Assembly (NCBI GenBank): GCA_905479965.1
Contig: CAJQOR010000278.1
Coordinates: forward strand, 1 to 6,046
Direction: 5' to 3'
Source: an uncultured Rhizobiaceae group bacterium
Lineage (GTDB): Bacteria > Pseudomonadota > Alphaproteobacteria > Rhizobiales > Rhizobiaceae
DNA: 6,046 bases
Shown here: one piece after another, positions 1-6,046 of the stretch
Layout: each line of letters opens with the position of its first letter
Position numbering within the stretch: position 1 is the first letter of the stretch
Made by a program: the position numbers and the translations under genes
The notes under the pieces: generated by a model
What the model was told of the DNA's origin: nothing
What the model saw: only the letters and a program-made list of their open reading frames with translations
The model's database searches: none

Positions 1-134
1 CCCTCATCAAAAACCATGAGCAAAACATCGTCTCGACCAGAATATTTTATTCCAGCTTCAACGGTTTGCATCTTCACACCATCAAGAGCCTGTAGTTTTA
101 CGAACTCTTTCGGTGCTAAAGGCGATACAGTCAT
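1..134 (-). CDS. argJ: ArgJ, glutamate N-acetyltransferase / ornithine acetyltransferase (N-terminal fragment)
   Basis: ArgJ transfers the acetyl group from N-acetylornithine to glutamate in the cyclic arginine pathway in the cytoplasm; many family members can also use acetyl-CoA. Only the first 44 codons lie in the window, and the gene runs off the left edge. The translated start, MTVSPLAPKEF, followed by GVKMQTVEAGIKYSGRDDVL and LMVFDEG, matches the characteristic ArgJ N-terminus (SPLAP, a Gly-Val/Ile-rich strand, then R-x-D-hydrophobic-MVFDEG). The ATG at 132-134 is preceded 5 nt upstream by a strong Shine-Dalgarno AGGTGG (plus-strand 140-145), which supports this start. The gene follows the PPIase on the same strand with a 12-bp gap, so the two are probably one transcript. 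The autoproteolytic site and active site of the family lie outside the window and cannot be checked. Confidence 0.93.
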   Translation of the reverse strand, partial: MTVSPLAPKEFVKLQALDGVKMQTVEAGIKYSGRDDVLLMVFDE

Positions 135-146
135 ACCAACCACCTG

Positions 147-995
147 TTATTGTTGTTGAATTTTCTCATAAGAAGCTTTGAGTTCTTCATCAAGAATTTC
201 AAAATCAGATGTCGAACGCGCTTCTTTTACAGTTTCCAAATAACGCTCACGCAAGACAACTTGGCGCATTTGATCTTGAACGTCTTCAAACTTTGGCAAA
301 GGGCGACTACGCTTTTCTTCAAGTTTGATCACATGAAAACCAAATTGAGTTTGCACTGGTGTTTTTGTATATGCACCTGGTTCTAACTCAAACGCTGCAG
401 CTTCAAATGGTGGCACCATTTGACCTTTTCCAAAAAAGCCAAGATCACCACCTTGAGGTCCGCTTGGTCCTGTTGATTTTGTTTTTGCAAGTTCAACGAA
501 ATCCGCGCCACCATCTAATTCAGCAACAATGGCGTTAGCCTCTTCTGCTGTTTTAACAAGAATATGGCGTGCACGCAGCTCTTGCTCAGGTTCAACCGCT
601 GAAATTTCTTTTTCAAATCGTGCCTTGATATCTTCATCTGAAATCGTCTCAATCACGTTTTTTTGAAAATATGCATTATGCAAAGAGCGTTCTTTCAAAA
701 GAGCCTGTCTTTTTTGAAAACCTTCGTCTTCATCCATTTTTTCTGAAACCGCTTTTTTAGCGAGTGATTTAACATCAATCAGCGCTGATAAAATTGCCAA
801 GCGCTTCTGTTCACCTTGCAATTGCTCAAACTGTGGATCTAACTCCTGAAACAAATCAAAGTCACTTTGGCGGATTTCAACACCATCAAATTTGAGTATA
901 ACCTTATCAGTTGAATCTTGCGCTGAAACCTGCATCGGCGCAATCATTATTGTTAGCGCCGTCGCCAGGCCTGCTGCATATTTAAAATAACCCAT
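147..995 (-). CDS. Periplasmic parvulin-type peptidyl-prolyl cis-trans isomerase (PpiC/SurA-like)
   Basis: A 282-residue exported foldase that should catalyse cis-trans isomerisation of Xaa-Pro bonds in proteins emerging from the Sec translocon. Residues 1-25 form a signal peptide: a short charged start (GYFK), a hydrophobic core around 7-19, and a V-S-A cleavage site before Q26; there is no lipobox cysteine. Residues 26-137 are a charged helical region resembling the SurA/PpiC N-terminal chaperone arm. The rotamase domain spans about 138-230, with ARHILVK at 142-148, GGDLGFFGKGQMV at 182-194, PPFEAAAFEL following it, and GFHVIKLEEKR at 219-229; the parvulin histidines H144 and H221 and the MxxxF element (M193, F197) are present. 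A charged helical tail follows to residue 282. The ATG has an AGGA ribosome site 7 nt upstream (plus-strand 1003-1006). It lies upstream of argJ and divergent from secA. I assign no symbol because ppiC, prsA, plp and surA names are used inconsistently for this family. Confidence 0.93.
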   Translation of the reverse strand: MGYFKYAAGLATALTIMIAPMQVSAQDSTDKVILKFDGVEIRQSDFDLFQELDPQFEQLQGEQKRLAILSALIDVKSLAKKAVSEKMDEDEGFQKRQALLKERSLHNAYFQKNVIETISDEDIKARFEKEISAVEPEQELRARHILVKTAEEANAIVAELDGGADFVELAKTKSTGPSGPQGGDLGFFGKGQMVPPFEAAAFELEPGAYTKTPVQTQFGFHVIKLEEKRSRPLPKFEDVQDQMRQVVLRERYLETVKEARSTSDFEILDEELKASYEKIQQQ

Positions 996-1043
996 TATTT
1001 AATCCTTTTTATAAAGCACAGGCCCTTGAGAACCTTGATCCTG

Positions 1044-1072
1044 TTGACATCGCCCAAACTCACTCTTATCTG
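1044..1072 (+). promoter_or_regulatory. Candidate sigma-70-type promoter for secA
   Basis: A perfect -35 hexamer TTGACA at 1044-1049 is followed after 17 bp by TATCTG at 1067-1072, a poor -10 (3 of 6 to TATAAT). Transcription would start near 1079 and give a secA leader of about 125 nt. Alphaproteobacterial housekeeping promoters often combine a good TTGAC -35 with a degenerate -10, so this is plausible but unproven. Confidence 0.35.
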
Positions 1073-1082
1073 TCAGGAAAAG

Positions 1083-1111
1083 CTACGTCTATAGTTTGTT
1101 TATTTACGTAG
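1083..1111. repeat. Perfect 6-bp inverted repeat, CTACGT-N17-ACGTAG
   Basis: CTACGT at 1083-1088 and ACGTAG at 1106-1111 are exact inverted copies separated by 17 bp, so the arm centres lie 23 bp apart, about two helical turns. This geometry would suit a dimeric repressor or activator. The site covers the candidate -10 of the PPIase gene (1088-1093) and lies just downstream of the predicted secA start point. No known regulator is recognised, and a 6-bp pair can occur by chance. Confidence 0.3.
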
Positions 1112-1115
1112 GCAA
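1088..1115 (-). promoter_or_regulatory. Weak candidate promoter for the PPIase-argJ unit
   Basis: Reading the minus strand, TTGCCT (plus 1110-1115) is followed after 16 bp by TATAGA (plus 1088-1093); each matches 4 of 6 consensus bases. The start point would be near 1081, giving a leader of roughly 85 nt. If both this and the secA candidate are real, the two promoters face each other and their transcripts overlap by a few bases. No better minus-strand candidate was seen between the two genes. Confidence 0.2.
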
Positions 1116-1118
1116 AAA

Positions 1119-1151
1119 TCAAATAACAACCGTCTTTCGGTTCAAATAACA
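1119..1151. repeat. Direct repeat TCAAATAACA flanking a small hairpin in the secA leader
   Basis: TCAAATAACA occurs exactly at 1119-1128 and again at 1142-1151, a 23-bp period. Between the copies, AACCG (1128-1132) and CGGTT (1138-1142) can pair around a TCTTT loop. The block lies in the presumed secA 5' leader; the second copy ends on the A of the upstream ATG at 1151. Function is unknown: it could be a binding site, an RNA element or chance. Confidence 0.4.
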
Positions 1152-1204
1152 TGTTAGTACCTCTTAGCGCCTTCGCGCAGTTTAATCCAGAAAGGACCAT
1201 ATAG
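1151..1204 (+). other. Possible 17-codon upstream ORF abutting secA
   Basis: ATG at 1151 opens a reading frame encoding MLVPLSAFAQFNPERTI that ends in TAG at 1202-1204, directly before the secA ATG at 1205 and in the same frame. If translated, terminating ribosomes would sit on the secA start and its ribosome site (AAAGGA, 1191-1196), allowing translational coupling. A short GC-rich hairpin (GCGC 1167-1170, CTTC loop, GCGC 1175-1178) lies inside it. There is no clear Shine-Dalgarno before 1151, and a 17-codon open stretch is not unlikely by chance, so expression is doubtful. The peptide is too short to reach through the ribosome exit tunnel and has no SecM-like arrest motif. Confidence 0.2.
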
Positions 1205-3931
1205 ATGGTCAACTTCGGCAAAATCGCCCAAAAAATCTTCGGCTCTTCGAACGATCGCCGTATTAAAGGCTATCGACCGCGTGTAGATGCAATCAATGCT
1301 CTTGAGCCACAGATACAAGCTCTTTCTGATGAAGAACTCAAAGGTCAAACAGAAAAACTCAAAGCAGAATTAGCAGCAGGCAAAAGTCTTGATGATATTC
1401 TGCCTGAAGCATTTGCGACAGTTAGAGAAGCATCGGTCCGATCTTTAGGTATGCGCCCGTTTGATGTGCAGCTAATTGGTGGCATGATTTTGCACGAAAA
1501 TTCCATTTCAGAAATGAAAACGGGGGAAGGTAAAACACTTGTTGCGACGCTCCCCACTTACCTTAATGCCTTAGCAGGCAAAGGTGTACACGTCGTAACG
1601 GTCAATGACTATCTTGCAACGCGTGATGCGGAGTGGATGAGCAAACTTTATGGTTTCTTGGGTCTAACCACAGCAACCATCATTCACGGTATGGAAGATG
1701 ATGAACGTCGCGCCGCCTATGAATGCGACATCACTTACGCGACCAATAATGAGCTTGGTTTTGATTACTTACGCGATAATATGAAATATGAACGTGCTCA
1801 AATGGTTCAACGCGGCCATTACTATGCAATCGTCGATGAGGTGGATTCTATCCTCGTAGATGAGGCACGAACACCGCTCGTTATCTCTGGGCCACTAGAA
1901 GATAAATCCGATCTTTATATCACCGTTGATAAGTTCATCCCGCTCCTTGTTGAAGAAGACTACGAGCTTGACGAAAAACAAAAATCAGCCAACTTCACGG
2001 AAATTGGGACGGAAAAGCTCGAAAAGCTTTTGTCGGAAGAAGGTCATCTTAAAGGTGAGTCGCTTTACGATGTTGAAAACGTCTCCATCGTTCATCACGT
2101 CAACAATGCCTTGCGCGCGCACAAATTATTCGTTCGCGACAAAGATTATATCGTTCGCAATGATGAAATTGTGATCATTGATGAATTTACCGGCCGTATG
2201 ATGCCGGGTCGTCGTTATGGCGAAGGACAACACCAAGCGCTTGAAGCCAAAGAAAACGTAACCATCCAGCCTGAAAATCAGACGCTGGCATCCGTTACTT
2301 TCCAAAATTATTTCCGCATGTACGACAAACTGGGCGGTATGACCGGTACTGCGTCAACCGAAGCTGAAGAATTTGCAAATATCTACGGCCTTGAAGTTGT
2401 AGAAGTCCCAACCAATATTTCAATTTCTCGTCTTGATGAAGATGATGAAGTTTACCGTACAGTTGAAGAAAAATACAACGCGATCATCACAGAAATCAAA
2501 GAAGCAAAAGCAAAACTTCAGCCGGTTCTCGTTGGTACAACATCAATCGAAAAATCAGAACTTTTGGCTGACAAGTTAAAAGCGGAAGGCATTGAAGGTT
2601 ATAGCGTCCTAAATGCGCGGTACCATGAACAAGAAGCGTTTATTGTCTCTCAAGCAGGTGTACCCGGCGCAGTGACCATTGCGACCAATATGGCCGGTCG
2701 CGGGACCGATATTCAGCTTGGCGGTAACTTTGACATGCGTGTCGCTGAAGAACTTGGTGATATGGAAGCTGGCGCTGAACGGGATGCAAAAGAAGCCGAG
2801 ATTAAGGCGGACATTGAAAGACTAAAACAACAGACTTTGGATGCAGGTGGTTTATATATCATTGCAACAGAACGCCATGAAAGTCGTCGAATTGACAATC
2901 AATTGCGCGGTCGCGCAGGACGTCAAGGTGACCCAGGTCGTTCAAAATTCTTCTTGTCGCTACAAGATGACCTGATGCGTATCTTCGGTTCAGAACGTAT
3001 GGATGGTATGCTGAAAAAACTTGGCCTTGAAGACGGCGAAGCAATTGTGCACCCATGGATCAACAAAGCACTCGAACGTGCGCAGAAGAAGGTTGAAGCC
3101 CGAAACTTCGACATTCGTAAAAACCTGCTGAAATTTGATGATGTACAAAATGACCAGCGGACTGTAATTTTTGAACAACGTCTTGAACTTATGGATGCGG
3201 AAAGCATTTCAGACACGGTTGCGGAAATGCGCCAAGATGTCGTTGATGATTTGGTTGCCCAGCACATTCCGGAAAATGCTTATCCGGCACAATGGTCAGT
3301 GGCTGAACTCAAGCAAGACGTTTTGACCTATCTGAACATTGATGCCCCCGTTGACGAATGGGCCGAAGAAGAAGGCATTGCGGAAGATAATATCCGTGAA
3401 CGCCTAACTGAACTTGTGGAAACAGCTGCCAAAGATCGCTCAGAGCGTTTCGGCGAAGAAATCACAAACTACGTTGAAAAATCTGTTGTGTTGCAAACAC
3501 TCGATCAGCTTTGGCGTGAACACTTAGTGAATTTGGACTCGCTACGTTCCGTTGTTGGTTTACGTGGCTATGCGCAACGTGATCCGCTTCAGGAATATAA
3601 ATCAGAAGCCTTTGATTTATTCCAAGCTTTGTTGGGTAATTTACGCCAAGTTGTTACATCTCAGCTCATGCGTGTTGAACTTGTCAATCAAGCCGCTGAG
3701 GAGCCAGCACCAACACCGCCCGAGTACATGGAAACAAGCCACGGTGCAAATGATGAGCCCGAAACATCTGGGCGCAGCGACTTCAAAACGGTGACTGAAC
3801 AACATGTTGCACCTGAGGATCGTGATCCTGAAGATCCATCGACATGGGGCAAAGTAGGCCGCAATGAAGCCTGTCCTTGTGGATCAGGCAAAAAATACAA
3901 GCATTGCCACGGCTCATTTAATAACGAATAA
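1205..3931 (+). CDS. secA: SecA, preprotein translocase ATPase
   Basis: SecA is the cytoplasmic and membrane-associated motor that uses ATP to push unfolded preproteins through SecYEG. The protein is 908 residues, normal for alphaproteobacterial SecA. NBD1 carries Walker A GEGKT at 107-111, the [16 protein letters not shown] segment from 130, and Walker B DEVD at 211-214 followed by VDEARTPL at 218-225. The preprotein cross-linking domain follows to about 370. NBD2 carries TNMAGRGTD at 494-502 and [19 protein letters not shown] at 558-576, including the R570/R573 arginines. The two-helix finger and scaffold region is around 765-810 ([20 protein letters not shown]). A variable acidic linker leads to the zinc-binding tail [14 protein letters not shown], with ligands C890, C892, C901 and H902, the usual SecB and lipid docking site. 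The start is supported by AAAGGA 8 nt upstream and by the family N-terminus. No frameshift or missing motif was seen. It is divergent from the PPIase gene. Confidence 0.99.
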   Translation: MVNFGKIAQKIFGSSNDRRIKGYRPRVDAINALEPQIQALSDEELKGQTEKLKAELAAGKSLDDILPEAFATVREASVRSLGMRPFDVQLIGGMILHENSISEMKTGEGKTLVATLPTYLNALAGKGVHVVTVNDYLATRDAEWMSKLYGFLGLTTATIIHGMEDDERRAAYECDITYATNNELGFDYLRDNMKYERAQMVQRGHYYAIVDEVDSILVDEARTPLVISGPLEDKSDLYITVDKFIPLLVEEDYELDEKQKSANFTEIGTEKLEKLLSEEGHLKGESLYDVENVSIVHHVNNALRAHKLFVRDKDYIVRNDEIVIIDEFTGRMMPGRRYGEGQHQALEAKENVTIQPENQTLASVTFQNYFRMYDKLGGMTGTASTEAEEFANIYGLEVVEVPTNISISRLDEDDEVYRTVEEKYNAIITEIKEAKAKLQPVLVGTTSIEKSELLADKLKAEGIEGYSVLNARYHEQEAFIVSQAGVPGAVTIATNMAGRGTDIQLGGNFDMRVAEELGDMEAGAERDAKEAEIKADIERLKQQTLDAGGLYIIATERHESRRIDNQLRGRAGRQGDPGRSKFFLSLQDDLMRIFGSERMDGMLKKLGLEDGEAIVHPWINKALERAQKKVEARNFDIRKNLLKFDDVQNDQRTVIFEQRLELMDAESISDTVAEMRQDVVDDLVAQHIPENAYPAQWSVAELKQDVLTYLNIDAPVDEWAEEEGIAEDNIRERLTELVETAAKDRSERFGEEITNYVEKSVVLQTLDQLWREHLVNLDSLRSVVGLRGYAQRDPLQEYKSEAFDLFQALLGNLRQVVTSQLMRVELVNQAAEEPAPTPPEYMETSHGANDEPETSGRSDFKTVTEQHVAPEDRDPEDPSTWGKVGRNEACPCGSGKKYKHCHGSFNNE

Positions 3932-3966
3932 TTGACATAAAAAGGCGCCACGAAAACACTTTATTA

Positions 3967-3995
3967 ACGCTGTTTTATTATAGTTAAAGCAGCGT
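3967..3995. other. Hairpin between secA and the flippase gene
   Basis: Bases 3967-3977 pair with 3985-3995 over 11 bp, with one G-U wobble at 3973/3989 in the plus-strand RNA and a 7-nt loop (TTATAGT). The outer half is GC-containing (ACGCTG/CAGCGT) and the inner half is A/T only. The base of the stem is followed by AAATTGAG, not a T-run, so this is not a canonical intrinsic terminator. It could attenuate or process a secA-flippase read-through transcript, or protect the secA 3' end. A competing weaker pairing exists between AAAACA (3953-3958) and TGTTTT (3971-3976). Confidence 0.45.
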
Positions 3996-4017
3996 AAATT
4001 GAGTTCTGTGGGTATCT

Positions 4018-5457
4018 GTGACGTCGAGTATTGTGACATTTTTGGAGAAGTTACTCCCCGAAAAATTAGGCAACCTTATATTGCCTAAGGTTTTGATGTT
4101 GCTCGCTATTCTTGCCAATAAAGATGGTGACAAAAACGCTGAACGGACAGCCCTTGTTGCCTTTTCTATTCGTATCATTTCCGCAGCCCTAGCCTTCGTA
4201 TCTCAGATCATTTTAGCCAGACTAATGGGTGAATTTGAGTATGGTATCTTTGTATTTGTTTGGGTTTTTATTATCCTTGCTGGCAATTTATCATGCCTTG
4301 GTTTCCATACAGTCGTCATCAGGTTCGTACCTGAATATAACGCCCATAATGACCCAAACCACATTCGCGGCCTTACCATAACAGCTCGCATTTTTGCGCT
4401 TGTTTTAGCAACAATCATTGGCGCTATCGGCATTGCAGTTGTAGTTTTCTTCGCAGATAAAATTCCAAATTACTATCTGGTCCCAGCTGTTTTAGGTATT
4501 TGCGCATTACCCATGATTGCGCTTGGCGATGTTTTAGACGGTACATCCCGCGCAAATTCTTGGCCCATTATTGCAATGAGCCCAACCTTTATTATTCGCC
4601 CGGCATTGATCATCGTCTTTGTTCTTGGAGCGTTGTTATATGGCATGCAGCCCACTGCAAAAATAGCATTGCTTGCTGCAATCTTAGCATCTTATATGAC
4701 AACGATCGGCCAGTTTATTGTCGTCACGAAAAAATTGCGCGCACGCTACGCACCAGGTGAACGTCATTGGGAACTAAAAAAGTGGATTACTGTTGCTCTT
4801 CCCATTTTTATCATTGAAGGTTTTTACTATCTGCTCACCAATGCGGATGTCATCATCGTTGGATTTTATTTAGAACCTGAAAAAGTTGCGGTTTACTTTG
4901 CTGCGGCAAAAACCATGGCGCTAGTTCATTTCATCTATTTCGCAGTTAAAGCAGGTGCTGCACCAAAATTCTCATCCATGGTGGCAGAGAATAAAATGGC
5001 TGAACTTAACAATTTTGCCAAGCAAACTGCCCGTTGGACGTTGATTCCAACCCTTTTAATCGGCGGCATCGTCCTACTTCTTGGTCGTTTTTTATTATCT
5101 ATGTTTGGTGAAAGCTTCGTCGATGGCCACACGGTTATGATCATCTTATTTTTTGGTATTCTCGCCAAATCCTTCATTGGCCCAGGTGAAATCCTGTTAA
5201 CAATGGCCGGCAAACAAAAGATTTGCATGATCGTTTACGCAGGTGCTTTAGCAGCAAACTTAACGTTAAACATAATGCTTATTCCGATGTTTGGTATCCA
5301 AGGCGCAGCAATTGCGACGGCCGGAGCTATGACAATTGAAGCAATTTTGCTGTTCTTTGTCATCAAGTCCCAATTAGGCATCACCATGTTTGCACTTGGA
5401 CAGACATCAAACAACGACGACGAAACGACATTATCGCCCAGTAGGGAAATATCATGA
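4018..5457 (+). CDS. Wzx/MviN-like polysaccharide (oligosaccharide) flippase, inner membrane
   Basis: A MOP-superfamily flippase, expected to move a lipid-linked glycan across the inner membrane. At 479 residues it is of normal size. About 12 hydrophobic segments can be read, near 45-66, 76-96, 118-145, 152-172, 182-208, 212-236, 256-282, 290-312, 340-364, 370-390, 402-424 and 428-452. Family landmarks are LARLMGEFEYGIFVFVWVFI at 66-85, NADVIIVGFYLEPEKVAVYF at 275-294, and LNIMLIPMFGIQGAAIAT at 427-444. The tail after 460 is hydrophilic and cytoplasmic. The start is uncertain. GTG at 4018 has only a weak GTGGG upstream, whereas in-frame ATG at 4096 (residue 27) has TAAGG 5 nt upstream and would leave a conventional short N-terminus; I keep GTG because an amphipathic N-terminal extension fits my recollection of rhizobial relatives. 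It starts 86 bp after secA and overlaps the next gene by 4 bp. Substrate unknown; not MurJ by obvious signature. Confidence 0.88.
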   Translation: MTSSIVTFLEKLLPEKLGNLILPKVLMLLAILANKDGDKNAERTALVAFSIRIISAALAFVSQIILARLMGEFEYGIFVFVWVFIILAGNLSCLGFHTVVIRFVPEYNAHNDPNHIRGLTITARIFALVLATIIGAIGIAVVVFFADKIPNYYLVPAVLGICALPMIALGDVLDGTSRANSWPIIAMSPTFIIRPALIIVFVLGALLYGMQPTAKIALLAAILASYMTTIGQFIVVTKKLRARYAPGERHWELKKWITVALPIFIIEGFYYLLTNADVIIVGFYLEPEKVAVYFAAAKTMALVHFIYFAVKAGAAPKFSSMVAENKMAELNNFAKQTARWTLIPTLLIGGIVLLLGRFLLSMFGESFVDGHTVMIILFFGILAKSFIGPGEILLTMAGKQKICMIVYAGALAANLTLNIMLIPMFGIQGAAIATAGAMTIEAILLFFVIKSQLGITMFALGQTSNNDDETTLSPSREIS

Positions 5458-6046
5458 TGACAACGCAATTAGAAATTTCTCCTGATGTGCCTGCAAAGCC
5501 AGACCGCGTTGAAGCGAGCCCTGATCACACGGTTGAGCTTGAAACACGTGGTCGCGAACTTTCCGTATATCCTGCAAGATCAGGTTATGAGTTAGAAACA
5601 GAGTTAGAATTTTTATCCAACCGCGCAGTCGAACCAAATGTATTTTTTAGCGGTCGTTTTTTAGCCCCTGCCATGCCACGTTTGGATGATCGTTCCGTGC
5701 AACTCATGGTCATGCGCGATCGTGCAAACGGTAAAGATCGTTTACGTCTGGTATTGCCATTTTCAATCGAAAACCCTGGTTTTGGCATCGGCGCGCCGAT
5801 CATTCGGGTTTGGGCCAACGAATTTGGCCCATTAGGGACCCCGCTTGTTGATAGTGAAAACGCAGTAGATACGATTACAGATTTTATCCAAGGCATGGGC
5901 GATCCATCCCTTAAACTGCCAAGTGTCATCGTCCTGCCAGATATAAGGCTCGACAGCACATTTGCGACCATGTTGCGCGGCGTTGCGCTTAGCAACAACC
6001 TTCCACTGATGGAAACCAACAAATATGAGCGCCCTATGCTGGAGAG
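5454..6046 (+). CDS. GNAT-family acyltransferase, CelD/BcsL-like (N-terminal part)
   Basis: The first 197 codons of a protein that runs off the right edge. After a variable, charged N-terminus (residues 1-35), the order of landmarks fits the CelD/BcsL or 'BioF2-like' acetyltransferase family: PNVFFSGRFLAPAM at 61-74, a strand VQLMVMRD at 82-89, RLRLVLPF at 96-103, WANEFGPLGTPLVD at 120-133, and VIVLPDIRLD near 158-167. The acetyl-CoA-binding half of the fold would lie beyond the window, so catalysis cannot be checked. Related proteins acylate sugars or glycan precursors in exopolysaccharide, cellulose or holdfast-type loci. The start is ATG at 5454, inside the flippase stop (ATGA overlap), with a second in-frame ATG at 5457; TAGGGA at 5442-5447 serves either. 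The overlap implies translational coupling to the flippase. There is no signal peptide or membrane segment in the visible part. Family assignment is by motif recognition only; substrate unknown. Confidence 0.78.
   Translation, partial: MMTTQLEISPDVPAKPDRVEASPDHTVELETRGRELSVYPARSGYELETELEFLSNRAVEPNVFFSGRFLAPAMPRLDDRSVQLMVMRDRANGKDRLRLVLPFSIENPGFGIGAPIIRVWANEFGPLGTPLVDSENAVDTITDFIQGMGDPSLKLPSVIVLPDIRLDSTFATMLRGVALSNNLPLMETNKYERPMLE

Noticed and set aside
1008..1013. TATAAA on the minus strand as a -10 box for the PPIase gene
   Set aside because: It lies 2 bp from the AGGA ribosome site, so transcription would begin at or past the ribosome site, and there is no -35 partner at 16-18 bp.
1151..1204. 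The mini-ORF as a SecM-, VemP- or ApdP-like arrest peptide
   Set aside because: Seventeen residues cannot span the exit tunnel, there is no signal sequence, and no known arrest motif such as RAPP/RAGP or the SecM FxxxxWIxxxxGIRAGP pattern is present.
2923..3267. 114-codon open frame on the minus strand within secA
   Set aside because: It is antisense to a highly conserved part of SecA, has Ser/Arg-rich low-complexity composition typical of antisense shadows, and shows no ribosome site or family resemblance.
3932..3965. Perfect TTGACA at 3932-3937 right after the secA stop, as a promoter for the flippase
   Set aside because: No acceptable -10 lies 16-18 bp downstream (AACACT at 17). The T/A-rich TATTAT (3976-3981) and TATAGT (3979-3984) are too far away and sit inside the hairpin.
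3964..3987. Two TTAA boxes as a CtrA binding site
   Set aside because: The spacing is 16 bp, not the 7 bp of the TTAA-N7-TTAA CtrA motif.
5585..6022. 145-codon open frame on the minus strand
   Set aside because: It lies wholly opposite the GNAT gene, has serine/arginine-rich shadow composition and no recognisable family, while the plus-strand frame has clear family motifs and a coupled start.
1..6046. Mobile elements, CRISPR array, tRNA/rRNA genes or a defence system
   Set aside because: No terminal repeats, transposase or integrase motifs, spaced repeat array or RNA-gene sequence was seen; the genes are contiguous housekeeping and glycan genes with no obvious shift in composition.

Overview
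The window looks like ordinary chromosome from an alphaproteobacterium, most likely Hyphomicrobiales (Rhizobiales), with moderate-to-low GC (mid-40s percent by eye, not computed). The basis is the SecA protein, whose N-terminus ([19 protein letters not shown]) and C-terminal zinc tail read like rhizobial SecA, and the order argJ - periplasmic PPIase - secA, which I recall from memory as typical of this order. The genus cannot be named from this sequence.

Layout, left to right. Positions 1-134 (minus) are the first 44 codons of argJ (arginine biosynthesis). Positions 147-995 (minus) are a complete exported parvulin-type peptidyl-prolyl isomerase; it lies 12 bp upstream of argJ and is probably co-transcribed with it. 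Positions 996-1204 are a divergent intergenic region. It holds a candidate secA promoter, a weaker candidate promoter for the isomerase, an inverted repeat, a 10-bp direct repeat around a small hairpin, and a 17-codon in-frame upstream ORF whose TAG stop touches the secA ATG. Positions 1205-3931 (plus) are a complete, intact secA. Positions 3932-4017 are an 86-bp gap with an 11-bp stem hairpin. Positions 4018-5457 (plus) encode a Wzx/MviN-like polysaccharide flippase with about 12 membrane segments. From 5454 to the window end (plus) is the N-terminal 197 codons of a CelD/BcsL-type GNAT acyltransferase, overlapping the flippase by 4 bp.

Two functional themes meet here. SecA drives unfolded preproteins through SecYEG, and the divergent PPIase, itself a Sec substrate by its signal peptide, would act on proteins arriving in the periplasm. 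The flippase and GNAT protein form a coupled pair suggesting synthesis and export of an acylated surface polysaccharide or lipid-linked glycan; which one is not decidable here.

I found no mobile element, CRISPR array, RNA gene or clearly new system. The most interesting unexplained structure is the 5' leader of secA; every claim about its function is inference.
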